64,000 nucleotides of DNA, taken from Sternotherus odoratus (taxonomy: Eukaryota; Chordata; Testudines; Kinosternidae). Position 1 is the first letter of the stretch. Every line of letters starts with the position of its first letter. The notes under the pieces were generated by a model. The model had not been told where the DNA came from, ran no database searches, and saw only the letters and a program-made list of their open reading frames with translations. Of this stretch, positions 33,672-46,652 are shown piece after piece. The stretch is taken from positions 90,967,340 to 91,031,339 of the forward strand of contig JAVMKO010000002.1 of assembly GCA_032164245.1 (NCBI GenBank). Direction: 5' to 3'. A program made the translations under genes and the position numbers.

Positions 33672-34253
33672 GCCTAAATTCCATAGACCTTCAATTCTAC
33701 ACTACGCTGACGCAGCTATACCAGTGTAGCGTGTGTGGTGAAGACGCACCATGCTGACAGGAGGGGGCTAACCCATCAACATAAATACTCCACCTCTGTG
33801 ACAGGTGGAACCTACCAAGATAGAATGGGACAGTGCTTAAGTCACTGACTTGAGTCACTCGGAAGGGTGGAAGGGGATCATCTTTTTCACATCACTGAGG
33901 GTCTGTCTTCACTACCCGCCGGATCGGCAGGTAGCAATCGATCTTTTAGCAATCGATTTCTCACGTCTGGTTAAGACGTTGGAAATTGATTGCCCGCGGT
34001 GCCCCCGTCGATGCTGGTAACTCCAGCTTGACGCAAGGTGCAAGCTGGAGTCGACGGGGGATCACGCCGCCGACCGCCGCTGCCATGAGGACGGCAGGTA
34101 AGTCAGCTGAAGATACGCCAACTTCAGCTACGTTATTCACATAGTTGAAGTTGCGTATCTTCAATCGATCCTCCCCTCCCCCCAAGTGAAGACCAGCCCT
34201 GAGTGATGCAAGTTATATCGACTTAAGAGGTAGTGTAGACCAGAGCTTAGGCT
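33672..34253. mobile_element. outer small DNA transposon interrupted by another
   Basis: Left CTACACTACGCTGACGCAGC and right AGGTAGTGTAGACCAGAGC are inverted ends; the outermost GCCTAA/TTAGGC also pair. The unit is split at TGA (33896-33898) by the element at 33899-34199. Removing that insert joins CACATCACTGA to GTGATGCAAG. The sequence between the left end and the insert has no coding capacity. Confidence 0.6.
33899..34199. mobile_element. 301-bp Harbinger-like MITE inserted in another element
   Basis: Starts GGGTCTGTCTTCACTACC and ends AAGTGAAGACCAGCCC, inverted ends like those at 8523-8806. TGA on both sides (33896-33898, 34200-34202) is a 3-bp target duplication. It is in the opposite orientation to the 8523 copy: its GTCGACGGGGGATC, CCATGAGGACGG and CTTCAGCTACGTTATT segments appear in reverse order and complement there. 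Confidence 0.8.
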
Positions 34254-36134
34254 TCTGGGTGCTGAAGTCACTCTTGACTTTGACGTCTGAGTCAGTCAGG
34301 TGCTTCTGAAAATTTTACCCATACTCTTAACACAGATGGTCAGCCATAAAGTCAATGGTTTGATAGTCACTGGTTGTTAAGCATGCCTCTCCCTGAACAC
34401 TGAGCACAAAGCCCTAGATCTAACCACTCCTAACCTTAGGAATTGGAATTCAAGCTGTGGATAAAAAGGTCAGGTTGACTGATTCAGTGGTGGGATTAAG
34501 GTCATTAGGGAGAGCACTCCAATATCTAAACTGCAATCTCCAATTCAAATCTGCATCCGATTCAAATCTCTAATTACAGCCCATCTTTAATTGAAAAATT
34601 ATGTCCAGAGCCAGGATAGGACTCTCAATTTGACCATCACAGTAAGCAATGTTTATGGTTTCATGCTGGAGGATTAGGAGTTGCAAAATGAAATGAATTC
34701 CACTGTAGAAAAACACTTTTCACACTTGTGTTTAAAATCTCACGGTGCTCATTTCAAATGCCTATCTAGATGTGCCATCATACATCATATTCTTGTACTT
34801 CCAACGCATATGCATGGTGAAATTAAGCAATAAATAAATGTTATATTTTTAACAGTCTAAACTATTAGGAAATGTGAAGATTAACTGTTGGTCCTTAACT
34901 TTCTAGGTGTTCTAATTTAATACTATGTTTTTGGCAGAGAATTTAATTTGAAATGGCAAAGGGTGCATTATGGAATTTTCCCAAGGAGTTTTTCAAGAAA
35001 AAGAGAAAGAGACAAATATTGAGTAAAACCAATGCAATGCTAATTGGAGAGTCTCATTTCTACTTTGACTTTAAAAAAATTATTCATGTTAACCTTGCGT
35101 ATGGAATAAGAGTAAGAATATACTTTTAATGAACTATGTTCAGAATTTGGAAAGAGGAAATTAAAAACCACACACTAAACAAGCAAAGTAGGGCGCATTT
35201 TAAACAGGGCCCCTAAGTATTTAATTAATATCAATAGATTTAGATATCTGATTAAACATTAATATCTAAAGACCTGCATGTCTCATTTTAATTATGAACA
35301 GATGTAATCACCCAGCTCAGATTCTCTTTTCCTTCTATAAGTTGAGGCTTTTACACTCTTTGGTTTACTAGGTCTGTTTGTTTAACATTATCGGCATGTT
35401 ACACCCAACTAGTTTTGGAGATTTCACATTAGTATTTTGAAAAGCCAGCCTTGATCCTGGCTGAAATCATATGCAGATATTTAAATCTCTGTAATGCAAC
35501 GTTCCCTATGTACACCCAGACACACACACAGTTGGATCCCTGTTGTGAAATACAGTCTAAACAAAAGAGTTTGCGTTTGAAATCGGAGGCCAGGGCTGTA
35601 CATTTTTAGGAGAAGCAGACAGAGTGTCAGCTGGTGAGATTTGTTGCAATGAAAGCTTTGCATTTAGAAGGAGGATATTTCAGAGACAGGTCTTTGGCTT
35701 CCAAAAGAACCAACACACTATTCTTGCACTGACATGCCCAGCCACTGTTAAGGCTTAAGTACAAGCACCTCCCCCTGCCACTGACCCCTTCAGAGTGGTA
35801 TTCACAGAAAACACAATAGAACATTGAAAGCAAAAACAGCTTATGAGGGTACTTCAGCCATTCTGCTGATTTTCTCCCTCAGGTGGCCCATTCTGCCTGT
35901 CCAGACACTAAAAGGAAAAGCCCCTCTCCCCAGGAGATTTTTCAATCCAATGTAACAATCTGCGGCATTGACTTCTCACGTGATTTTCTAATTTGAATTA
36001 GATATTTAGTCCAAGAAAGAAAGGTCAGCTCTCAATAGCAGTCAATCTGCACTACAATACAGTATTCCAGCATTTATAATTCTATATCTATATAATTATT
36101 TTGGTCCATTGTATCAACTCATCTACTACATGGA
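34254..36134. other. no recognisable feature
   Basis: AT-rich unique-looking DNA; short frames only. Confidence 0.4.
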
Positions 36135-36295
36135 TCCTCATGTCCAGTGGTTAGTGATTTCATTCCCAGCTCTGCCACTAACTGTATTGCACTGGGGAAG
36201 CCAGTTAACTTGTGTGGGTCTCAGTTTCCACTTCAGTATAATGGGGATAATATTACTCTTATCACACTGTAAAGCTCCAAAATCCCTCTGAATTT
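36135..36295 (+). repeat. MIR/CORE-SINE-like fragment
   Basis: CAGTGGTTAGTGATTTCATT, CCCAGCTCTGCCACTAACTG, CAGTTTCCACTTCAGTATAA and TGGGGATAATATTACTC follow the MIR-like order seen at 23165. The tRNA-derived head is partly retained (AGTGGTTAG). Confidence 0.65.
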
Positions 36296-39200
36296 CAACA
36301 CAGTTGGACATCTAAATCCCTTAGGCGTCTTTTAAATTCTAACCCTCATTACTTACTTGCCTGAGTCCAAAAGTCACTTTTAAGCATATACATGCATCTG
36401 ATAAACTCCCAGAACCTTTACAGTTTGCTGCCAGATAACGCTGATTAAAATCCTAAACAGACCATTTGTAATCTTTGGCTCTGAAACCAATCAGAATGAA
36501 AGATACGAGTTTACTACTTGAGAAACAGAAACAAGGGATTTTATTCTTCATCTATTACATAAAATGAGATTAAAAGAAGGGATCGGTAGATGTTATATAA
36601 ATGGAAACAGTCGTATGCTGCAATTGCGCAACAGTGCATATGGATTAGACTGTTTATTCAAATTGTCAGCTGTCCATCAAACAAGCAGATGCAATACAGA
36701 AGTATCATTTCATTTACCAGATTTTTTACACATAAGCATGAAGGAAAAAGTACAACTTGTCCAAACAAAATCACTGCTATATAGTATATTATCCTGTTAT
36801 TCTGCTAGTGAAAGGAACATGAGAGAACTTAGATTTGCTGATATTTATGTTCTTCAGTAAACGCTGCTTGTAACCACGTCTGTCTAAATTATGTGCATTT
36901 TACTTTATTGGAAGAGTAACAAACAACACATTGTACTTAAATTCTGGCCTCTAGATGATGTTAGATGGCTCTTAACTCTGCGAATTTAGTAGTATGTTAC
37001 AAGCAAAAGGCCTTGAACCAAACTCAAACACGTTTGCTACAGTAACTTAAAAACAAGAGTCAGTATTAGTAAAAAAAAAAAATAACACCCACCCAAAGAC
37101 AAAACCCTGTTCTCTGAAAGGCTGTGTTCAGTATGTAAGATTAGATCAGACAAATTGATTTGATGGGTTTTATAGTTAGAACCCCATGCATTTGATGGCA
37201 CCAAGGGACCCCACTCCATAGCAACAACTCCAAAATTCTGCATCAGCAATTTCTGAAGTGTGCAACAATAACCACTAACATTAATGGATTCTACTGTCAT
37301 AAAATGCCCTTTATTCCTTTTCCATCCACCCCTCACACCAACACCCAGGGCTCATTGTTGCAAACTCATAAATAATGAATTTCAACAAAATGATTATTCT
37401 CAAGCAGTCCCTCTGCCCCCAGATAGTCCAACTTCACTCCATAGTTGTCAACCATCATAACATTGCCCAGGTAACCCCACTAGGAAACTCTTTCCTCTCA
37501 CATGGGACGGAGAATGGAAAGCTTGCAGCTTGCCTTAAAGCAGTTCAGCTACCTGGCTCTCTGGGTCTTGGCTGTTCCTGGGTCCTCCAATCCCCACTAG
37601 CAATCTGTTTGCAAGTGCTAGCTGCCTAGAACCATGTAGGAAGTGTGGAAAGCTGACGAATGAGTCAGCCGCACGCAAGTCCCAGCATGTCAGGGAGACA
37701 AATAAATAAATCAGACCTAGATGCAACAAAATGACAAAATCTATGTCAGAAATACTGTATTCCACAGCAGCTTGACAAAATACTAAATTCTGCAGGCATG
37801 GAGTTGAAGAAACTTGACTGAGATGAATGGAACAGTTCTCACCTCTCGGTTACTGCTTCAGGTATCTGTCATTCTGAAGACACTGCACCTGTTTTTGCTT
37901 GGTTCACATTTTCACCAGTCCCTTTTTGTTTGTAAATGAAAGCTGACATTCTGGACGAAGGGAGTTCACCACTACCGAGGGCTTGACTTCACTGCTGGAT
38001 TAACTCTAGGGCTGCCCCTAGCAGAAAGAACAAACAAATTCTCCCACCATTCACTACAAAAGAATTCAGAGGGGCTCAATTGACTGCAGCACAAAGAACT
38101 ATGAGACATGCTCCCAGAAGTTTTAGTGCCACACATGAATGAGTGCCGCACCAGTGAGGATGCAGCAACTCATGTGTTTTCACCAAGTGGCTGTTCTCAG
38201 TTGAGCTAGGCTAACTCGAGAGGAAAAACTCTTGAATTACGTCTGGAAAGAAGACTTACCCTGTGTCACGGAATGCGTAGTGCCTTGCTCAAAATTAAAT
38301 ATGGTATTGTGAAGCAACTGCACAAGTTTTAAACCTTAGTGCTGGAACTGAAATTAGTGGCATCTTATTTTAATCCTTGGGAGGGAAAATGAACCTGTTT
38401 GTAAGCACCTTTATGCTTACAAAGTGATTATGAGGCAGAAGCCTGGGCTAGTCTACTCTGCTCACTTATAAGACGATAGTATTTTATTCCATCATAAGCG
38501 ATTTGACATTACGGTCATGTTCTAACATTGAGAGAAATTATCAAATGAATTAAGAATTAGATTAAATTCTGCCTACCTTCACAGCAGGAATTCAATGGTA
38601 TTCTGTTCCTGACACAAAACTGTTAGGTATTATTACGGTTGAACAGCTTCTCTGCTCTGCCCCAGAAATGAATGAAGTGATCCCTTACCAAGATGTTCTG
38701 AGGTTCGATTAAGTCTCAGTTCTTCTGCTAGAGGCCTGAAGCAGGCTGCCACTGAAGACAGTGGAAGCCACACGCAACACATCCAAGGGATTAATTTGGT
38801 CCATAATCTTTGCAGAGTGCTTTGAAATCTGGGACAAAAGCAATCTAGAAGAATTATGATTATTAATTTAGTTTCAACAGGTCCCAAGACACCATTACAG
38901 AGAAGGATTCTCTAACGACTTGCAGCTAGCAGATCCATTTTGCCTGCTAGAGGTGCCTCCAACCTCATCTCTGAGAAGCTTCTAAACTAGGTTACTGTCC
39001 AAAGAACATTTCTCCAGGCTGGCTCCTCCCCATACCTTAATATAGTCATTGCTGAGTTTCATGGCCCAGTAGAGACATGCATAATTGTCCCCCAGTCTTG
39101 TGATTCTATCTCGGTTTATCTGAACAGTGACAGTGACATGTATTGAAAGGATAGTTGCTTTTAGGTGGGGTTACCAAGCCGTTCAGTCACTTCTCATGTG

Positions 39201-39747
39201 TGAATCCGGCCAGGCAGTTAGCATCCCTCTAGCCACAAAGGCCCAGAGAGCCCCGTCTGTCAGAAATACCTATGGGAGCTAGCCTGCCAAGAGGAAAGTT
39301 CAGTCTGCACCCAATCATTGCAGAGGAGCTGGGGTCCGCTCTTCCCCTCCAGAATGAGTTGTAGTTCCACCCAGAGAATCCAGTGAATCCCTCTACACAT
39401 GGATCTCAAGGGCACGGCCTGGATGCCACTGAGAATCTCATTTCTAAAACAGATTCAGTGCACAGCTCTCTATTTTCCAGCCCACCTTACACAGAGATGG
39501 CCGACACGCCATCCTTCAGCCCTAAGTTGGTACAAAACACTTACACTTAGACAGATGAGCCTCACCCAAAACACTAGATATAAACACCCCTGGAATTTGA
39601 AAGGGTTCAGAACCCAAACACCTATGTGGCTCCAAATTTCACCAGTGCCTTTCTCTGGGTCAAGGCAAAACCCTACACAGAGCACTGTGAATTTCAAGTG
39701 GTGAAATCAGGATTTCAATCAACTGTTGTGGCCATGGCCTATCTTTG
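36296..39747. other. long stretch without recognised gene
   Basis: Many short frames on both strands, none with domain-like content. No tandem repeat or transposon ends recognised. Confidence 0.4.
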
Positions 39748-40012
39748 GTCTTTTCTACATTAGGAAGTTCTACAGTTTTAATTGTACCATACAGTAAAAA
39801 CTGTGTCTTCCCCTAAGCGGGAATGCTACTGCTCTATACTGACATAACAGTTTCCTTTCCAGGTGGGAAATAGCTATACCTGGTTAAGTCATCTTTGTAT
39901 TAGTTAACTGCATCCACACTGAGGCACTGGGATGACTATTTCAGAGAAACAAAAATCATACCCTAACTGAAAGAGCTATAACAGTAAAATTTTAGAGTGT
40001 TACCCAGGCCTT
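39748..40012. mobile_element. possible small DNA transposon
   Basis: GGTCTTTTCTACATTAGGAA at the left and, read inward, GGCCTGGGTAACACTCTAAA at the right are weakly similar inverted ends, with internal GCTATACCTGGTTAA and TAACAGT motifs typical of small reptile DNA elements. No convincing target duplication. Confidence 0.4.
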
Positions 40013-40439
40013 TAGATCTTAAGACATATGCCTGCCGCTATGGATTGCTGTAATCAGATAGCTCAGGATTGGGAGGAAGGGGAGGGGAGGAGGTAAGAGT
40101 GCAGGAGGAGAAACCCAGAGGCAAACTTTGCAAACTGAACTTGTCTTGAACTCATGGCGGTTTCTGAATTTCAACTTAGGAATCCTACCATACCACTGCT
40201 GTAGGAATTTTCATTAACTGTATAGCCCATCGGCTCCCTATAGAGAAGTTGCTGGTATAGTATTTATGACATTGGGTTGGTGTTGTAAAAGGTCTTAAAA
40301 CTGAGCTAGCTGTAGCTGCAAATAAATATTGGGAGAAAAGCACTCCAAGCTCCGTTCTGGATTGCATTTAGCTGAATTTCAGAGAGAGGTGGGCAAACAG
40401 AAATGTATCAACCTAAGCAGCTCTTGAATTACAAACTCA

Positions 40440-40600
40440 TAAATCAGAGACAGAAAAGACCTATTATGGCCATTTAGTCCATCTGCCCTTTTGCCAGTGC
40501 AAGGAGCCTCCCTGCTTAAACCCATCCCTGTATGACCCTAAATGAGAAGCTTTTTACTAACTTCTCCACCAAATCAACTTGTCAAGATTTTCAATTATTC
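40440..40600 (-). repeat. CR1-like LINE 3' fragment, reverse orientation
   Basis: TCAGAGACAGAAAAGACCTA, then GGCCATTTAGTCCATCTGCC and GCCAGTGCAAGGAG follow the reverse form of a CR1/L3-type 3' end. Diverged. Confidence 0.5.
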
Positions 40601-43312
40601 TATAAGCAACTCCGCTTTCATGAAAGATCAACAACGTAGTTCTCAAGCATACACTAATAGACTATACTCACTTAGAAAGTTAAGATAATGAACTCACCCT
40701 ACACAAGTATCTCCATGCACCCAACTGCAGCTAGACATACCTCAATTATATACAAGAATGCATTGGATCTAGGATCCAAGCGAGCAAAGAACCATGCAGT
40801 TGGGCTACAATGAACCAAGTTGTTGTTTTTTAAATAGAAAAATGTTCTGTACCACTGCATTACCTCTTTATTCCTGGATATAGTCACAGAGCTTGGGCCA
40901 TGCAGCCCACAGATAAATAAGTACTTGTCTACTGTTAACTAGAAGATTTATAGAGGGCCCGTGTTTGCTTTGCTAGTGCATGAGTTAATCAGTTCTTACA
41001 TGTACCTCATGAAGTTGTTATAGAATTAAAAAAATAAAAGATTATCTTATACTTCCAGGGTCCATCCAAGTGTCACGCAACAGTTTACGCAGACATATGG
41101 ATCTGAGAATAGTGGTACACAGATCAGGAAGACATCAAAGCCTCTTTAAAAGGAGGTGTGGTGGCGGGGGGGGGGGGGGGCATTAACAGGGCTAGCCGCT
41201 GAGAAATGGGATTGCTACAGCTTCTGACACATCCTCAGCCTGAACAGACTGTTTTTCATGACAGCCCCTATAATACTAACTGCTTCCATATCTTGAGCAG
41301 AGGGCAATGGAGTGTCAGGGGAGGCTTAAGTTCTAATAGCAAGCACTGAAACAGCTGGCACTGCCTCACCACCTCTCCTGCCAGCTGCCCAGGAAGTAAC
41401 TTTCCCTACCTCATAATAAAAATGGCATCACTTCAGTTGGCTCCCTCACTGCATTAACCCTCCTCCCAGAAAGCAGAGGTGCCAAAGGATCATCCGATGA
41501 TGTTATGACTAAGGATATCTAAGAGATACTTGTTCTGAGGACAGAGCTAGAGAGAGAGACCCTGTAACAAGCCAGACAGCTGTCACACTTACTGCACTCT
41601 TACTGTCACTCTGAGTAGCAATGTAAAAAATAAATAGAGATACAGCTGAACATCTCTCACAAATTAAAACCAGATTTGGAAAGCAAATAAGACACCGCTT
41701 GGTTCCCACATTCCAGATTATAATGGTATTTACACTACACTTACATTTATCATATAGACTGTACCAGCTGAAAAACAGCTCAGCCACTACAGAACGGAGG
41801 GAGATTTGTGAGGTAATGTATTTGCCTATTTGCAAATAACTCTGGTTTTGGCAGCTCACACCTCTTTCCCCCTCAAATATGTTTGCTTAGCCTGTGTTCT
41901 GTGTTATATCACGGCAGGGCAGTGCATAGCTCACTAGAAACTAAGCCAATAAGAACGATAATACAAAAACGCGTCCAGAGCTAATGTTCAAACCTGGCTA
42001 TTTTTCAGGGCTGTCAGAAGCCAAAGGGGGAGTTTCTGTGGAGCTGTTTCCTGTGGTAGCTGCCTAAGATTGCCTCCAGAAATAAACACCCCCTTTCTCC
42101 TTCCCCCTGTGCACACAGTCCCTGCCCTTGATTTCAATGAAGCCCTTTCAACAGCACATATGCAAGTCTGTCAGCTTGACTGCACTGAGAGAATTTAATA
42201 CCATGCAACTGCACAACATTTTTTTAAAATATGGAATCAGATTGTATCTGGTGCTTGCATGAGGGGACCTTGCCCCATTCCCTGAGTCACCCCTACCGCA
42301 TGCAAGGGAGAGAGACAACTACAATCCCTGATTCCCTTGCTATATGCTAAGCTAACATGATATTGATACTACTTGTGGGGTAGGCACAACAAGGTGAAAT
42401 TCATCCTGTGCAAAGGACCAGCGCAATGATCAAGCATGGTCCATAACTCTGGTGCTGGAGTTATGAATCAGGAAGTGGTTATACCTTTTCCCGGTCTCTT
42501 GTATGGCAGTGGAACATGATGGCACCGAAGAAGCACCAACCTTCTTAATAGATTTCCATTACTGTAAAATAAAAGCATTCAACAGTAATGGCGCCAAAGA
42601 ATAGCTTTTCATATTACTACAGCGGTTTTGGCCATTGTAAGATACTGTGGATTTCTTTCCTAAGAATTGGTAGGTCAAATTATGCACAATGGGGTGTGTT
42701 TTGTGTCATGGATCTTCAGGCAGCAGGCATTTCACTACTTCAGATCTGCCATCTAATGTAACTTTTGAAAGAGACAAATGCAAATAAGTATAGATATAAT
42801 GCTCTACTTCTACAAGCCAGAAATGAATAGGAATTTATTCAGAGAATTTCCTTCATGAGTTAAATGCTAGGACATTTATATAGAGAAACTAAATAAATAA
42901 TGAAAATGGATGTAGAGATCTCAGAATTTTTTTTTAATTTACATATTTGTTTAAAATTTAATTGGCTTATTGCCAGGTAAGAACTTGAGTCACAATTTCA
43001 AATTAGTAGCATTCACATCCTGCATTCAAAACAGAGAGAAAGATGTTTTTCAGCTGTTTTTATACTAACAATGTTGTAATTGAGGCTACAGAATGGTTCC
43101 TATCACCAACGATGAGAGCTTGTGGAAATATTTGTTGCAAGTGATATTTGTTGTGAATTCAGCCCCTTTTCCTCATTTGTAAATCATTCACTAACCTACT
43201 CGACAAAATTTTGCTGGGAAATTTCAGTTTAGTTTTTGAAAATAAAGATTTCTCATTTGTGTCCCTCCATCCTCACACTCCTTTTTCTGCTGAATGTAAT
43301 AGAATGATTGAG
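40601..43312. other. no recognised gene; one poly-G tract
   Basis: A run of about 15 G at 41167-41181 is the only notable sequence. Short frames are not supported as genes. Confidence 0.4.
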
Positions 43313-43603
43313 GTCTAAGGCAGGGGTCTCCAAACTTTTCAGCCCGAGGGCCGCATTAGCTATCAAATAGCAGTTCGGGGGCCGACAACACACTCGAGGT
43401 CCAAATAAAAAAGAATCAAAACATGGATGTTGTTTTTAATTATTTATTTAATATTATTTTATTCAGTTATTATTTAATAACACATTGATACACTACACCT
43501 GAACACTACACCTGAACACTACACATGAACACTACACATGAACACCTGTTCACTACACATGAACACTACACATGAACACTACACATGAACACTACACATC
43601 AAC

Positions 43604-44390
43604 CCCCCAACTGACCCACCCAGCCAGGTCTCTCCCCCCAAAACCTCCTTTCCTCCAACCCCCCTCCCCCAAATGACCCACCCAGCCAGGTCTCTCACCC
43701 CAAAACCTCCTTCCCTCCCACCCACCCCCCAAATGACCCACCCAGCCCGGTCTCTCACCCCAAAACCTCCTTTCCTCCAACCCCCCCCCAAATGACCCAC
43801 CCAGCCAGGTCTCTCACCCCAAAACCTCCTTTCCTCCAACCCCCCCCCCAACTGACCCACCCAGCCAGGTCTCTCACCCCAAAACCTCCTTTCCTCCAAC
43901 CCCCCCCCAAATGACCCACCCAGCCCGGTCTCTCACCCCAAAACCTCCTTTCCTCCAACCCCCCCCCCCAAATGACCCACCCAGCCAGGTCTCTCACCCC
44001 AAAACCTCCTTTCCTCCAACCCCCCCCCAAATGACCCACCCAGCCAGGTCTCTCACCCCAAAACCTCCTTTCCTCCAACCCCCCCCCCAAATGACCCACC
44101 CAGCCAGGTCTCTCACCCCAAAACCTCCTTTCCTCCAACCCCCCCCCCCAAATGACCCACCCAGCCAGGTCTCTCACCCCAAAACCTCCTTTCCTCCAAC
44201 CCCCCCCCCCAAATGACCCACCCAGCCAGGTCTCTCACCCCAAAACCTCCTTTCCTCCAACCCCCCCCCCCAAATGACCCACCCAGCCAGGTCTCTCCCC
44301 CCAAAACCTCCTTCCCTTCCACCCACCCCCCAACTGACCCACCCAGCCCGGTCTCTCCCCCCCCCCAACTGACCCGCTCAACCCGGTCTC
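43604..44390. repeat. about 13 copies of a roughly 61-bp tandem repeat, left arm
   Basis: Unit: GACCCACCCAGCCAGGTCTC, TCACCCCAAAACCTCCTTTC, CTCCAACCCCCCCCAAAT. Variation is mostly in the length of the C tract and in CCAGG/CCCGG. It yields repetitive peptides such as THPARSLTPKPPF on the plus strand. Confidence 0.93.
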
Positions 44391-44960
44391 TCCCCACAGA
44401 CCGGTTCGCCGCCTGGCAGTGGGTGGCTCCTTGTTTCGCCCCCTGTAACTGGGTGGCGGTGCGGCGCGTCCCGGCCCCAGCTCTGAGCCGTCCCTGGCCG
44501 GCGGCGGCAGCCGAGCACGTGGCGCGTCCCGGCCCCGCGGCGGCAGCCGAGCACGCGGCGCGTCCCGGCCCCGCGGCTGGCGGCCCGCGCGGCGCTACCA
44601 GGCCCCAGCGCGGAGCCGTCCCAGCGAAAAGCTCAAAAGAGCCAAAAATTCCAAAGAGCCAAAAAGATCTCCACGGGCCGGATGAGAGGGCCTCGCGGGC
44701 CGGATGCGGCCCGCGAGGCCCTCTCATCCGGCCCGCGGAGATCTTTTTGGCTCCGCGCTGGGGCCTGGAAGCGCCGCGCGGGCCGCCGCCGCCAGCCGCG
44801 GGGCCTGGAAGCGCCGCGCGCTCGGCCGCCGCCGCCGGCCAGGGACGGCTCGGAGCTGGGGCCGGGACGCGCCGCACCGCCACGCAGTTGCAGGGGGCGA
44901 AACAAGGAGCCACCCACTGCCAGGCGGCGAACCGGTCTGTGGGGAGAGACCGGGTTGAGC
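44391..44960. repeat. GC-rich inner arms and turning point of the palindrome
   Basis: The inverted copies GAGAGGGCCTCGCGGGCC (44684-44701) and GGCCCGCGAGGCCCTCTC (44708-44725) are separated by six bases. Outward, ACCGGTTCGCCGCCTGGCAG (from about 44400) pairs with the complement near 44933. The left inner arm has an extra GC-rich segment and the halves contain rearranged blocks, so this part is only approximately symmetrical. CpG-rich. Confidence 0.85.
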
Positions 44961-44977
44961 AGGTCAGTTGGGGGGGT

Positions 44978-45560
44978 GAGAGACCTGGCTGGGTGGGTCA
45001 TTGGGGGGGGGGGGGTTGGAGGAAAGGAGGTTTTGGGGTGAGAGACCTGGCTGGGTGGGTCATTTGGGGGGTGGGTGGGAGGGAAGGAGGTTTTGGGGTG
45101 AGAGACCTGGCTGGGTGGGTCATTTGGGGGGGGGGGTTGGAGGGAAGGAGGTTTTGGGGTGAGAGACCTGGCTGGGTGGGTCATTTGGGGGGGGGGTTGG
45201 AGGAAAGGAGGTTTTGGGGTGAGAGACCTGGCTGGGTGGGTCATTTGAGGGGGAGGGGTTGGAGGAAAGGAGGTTTTGGGGTGAGAGACCTGGCTGGGTG
45301 GGTCATTTGAGGGGGGGGGGTTGGAGGAAAGGAGGTTTTGGGGTGAGAGACCTGGCTGGGTGGGTCATTTGGGGGGGGGGGTTGGAGGAAAGGAGGTTTT
45401 GGGGTGAGAGACCTGGCTGGGTGGGTCAGTTGGGGGGTGGGTGGGAGGGAAGGAGGTTTTGGGGTGAGAGACCTGGCTGGGTGGGTCATTTGGGGGAGGG
45501 GGGTTGGAGGAAAGGAGGTTTTGGGGGGAGAGACCTGGCTGGGTGGGTCAGTTGGGGGGT
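44978..45560. repeat. about 10 copies of the same tandem repeat, right arm, inverted
   Basis: The complement of the left-arm unit (GAGAGACCTGGCTGGGTGGG, TTGGAGGAAAGGAGGTTTTG). Fewer copies than on the left, so the arms have changed array length since the palindrome formed. Confidence 0.93.
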
Positions 45561-45872
45561 TGATGTGTAGTGTTCATGTGTAGTGTTCATGTGTAGTGAA
45601 CAGGTGTTCATGTGTAGTGTTCAGGTGTAGTGAACAGGTGTTCATGTGTAGTGTTCAGGTGTAGTGAACAGGTGTTCATGTGTAGTGTTCAGGTGTAGTG
45701 AACAGGTGTTCATGTGTAGTGTTCAGGTGTTCATGTGTAGTGTTCATGTGTTGTGTTCATGTGTAGTGTTCAGGTGTTCATGTGTAGTGTTCAGGTGTAG
45801 TGTTCATGTGTAGTGTTCACGTGTAGTGAACAGGTGTTCATGTGTAGTGTTCATGTGTAGTGTATCAATGTG
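45561..45872. repeat. TGTGTAGTGTTCA minisatellite, right arm
   Basis: Irregular array of GTGTAGTGTTCATGT and GTAGTGAACAGGTGTTCA units. The left-arm counterpart at 43488-43598 is only about a third as long. Confidence 0.9.
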
Positions 45873-46652
45873 TTATTAAATAATAACTGAATAAAATAAT
45901 ATTAAATAAATAATTAAAAACAACATCCATGTTTTGATTCTTTTTTATTTGGACCTCGAGTGTGTTGTCGGCCCCCGAACTGCTATTTGATAGCTAATGC
46001 GGCCCTCGGGCTGAAAAGTTTGGAGACCCCTGGTCTAAGGGTTCTCACTCTCTTTATTTTCCCCCTTTCCGTAACAGAGAGAGAGAGAGCGCGAGAGCGC
46101 CTGTATCCCTATGTCCACCCTTTTTTCAAGACTATGATAAATTTTGTACAAACTATGCCTTGTAAGATATCATCTGAAAACATGATTTGCTGATCATTAC
46201 TGTCCTGGTAACATATGTGTGGCAACATTGCATGTGAAATGATGAGATTCTACTATATGATGTTATTTAAGATATATTCCAAATCTGGGGAGGAAGCCGC
46301 AAACCAGTTCCTTGAGACAAAAGGCTGACTAACACTGCAGCCAGGTGTTGATGAAATCAAATGGACCATCATCTGGTTAAGTGGCCATTCTTTGGCAGGA
46401 AAAAAAAAAAGAGTGTGAATGAGAAATTTACAATTTGGCAAAGAATGAGCTGGAGGTATCCATCCCCACAGGCTCGCTCGCCTGAATCCCAGATGGAGAG
46501 GATTCTCAAAGAAGAGGAAAGGGTACAAGATTGGAGGACACTCCAAAATATTTCTCCCTTTGTCTCTGTCCACGGCAGCCACAACACCTCAGGAATGAAG
46601 TAACAGCTTTGGACTGAGGGAAGGATCCTGTCTGAATGGTATTCACCTAGGG

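Larger units (their letters stand above)
43321..46032. mobile_element. fold-back hAT-like element: 2.7-kb palindrome with exact 8-bp target duplication
   Basis: Left end CAGGGGTCTCCAAACTTTTC and right end GAAAAGTTTGGAGACCCCTG are perfect inverted copies, and the symmetry continues through the whole element to a turning point at 44702-44707. The octamer GTCTAAGG flanks both sides exactly (43313-43320, 46033-46040). Each arm has, from outside in: a GGCCGC-type hAT terminus, an AT-rich segment (ATTATTTATTTAATATTATT), an ACACTACACATGAAC minisatellite, a roughly 61-bp tandem array and a very GC-rich inner arm. No transposase is encoded; the frames of 60-365 residues on both strands are mirror translations of the arrays. 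It must have been moved by another hAT's transposase. Confidence 0.92.

Noticed and set aside
43613..44390. Regular spaced repeats suggesting a CRISPR array
   Set aside because: Units are contiguous without unique spacers, and the setting is a vertebrate-type genome.
44113..45310. Long overlapping frames of up to 365 residues on both strands in the palindrome
   Set aside because: They are mirror translations of the roughly 61-bp arrays and CpG-rich arms, with repeated peptides and no domain.
43321..46032. Assembly artefact from a folded read
   Set aside because: A folded read would also mirror the flanks, but the flanks differ and carry an exact 8-bp duplication; long-read confirmation is still desirable.
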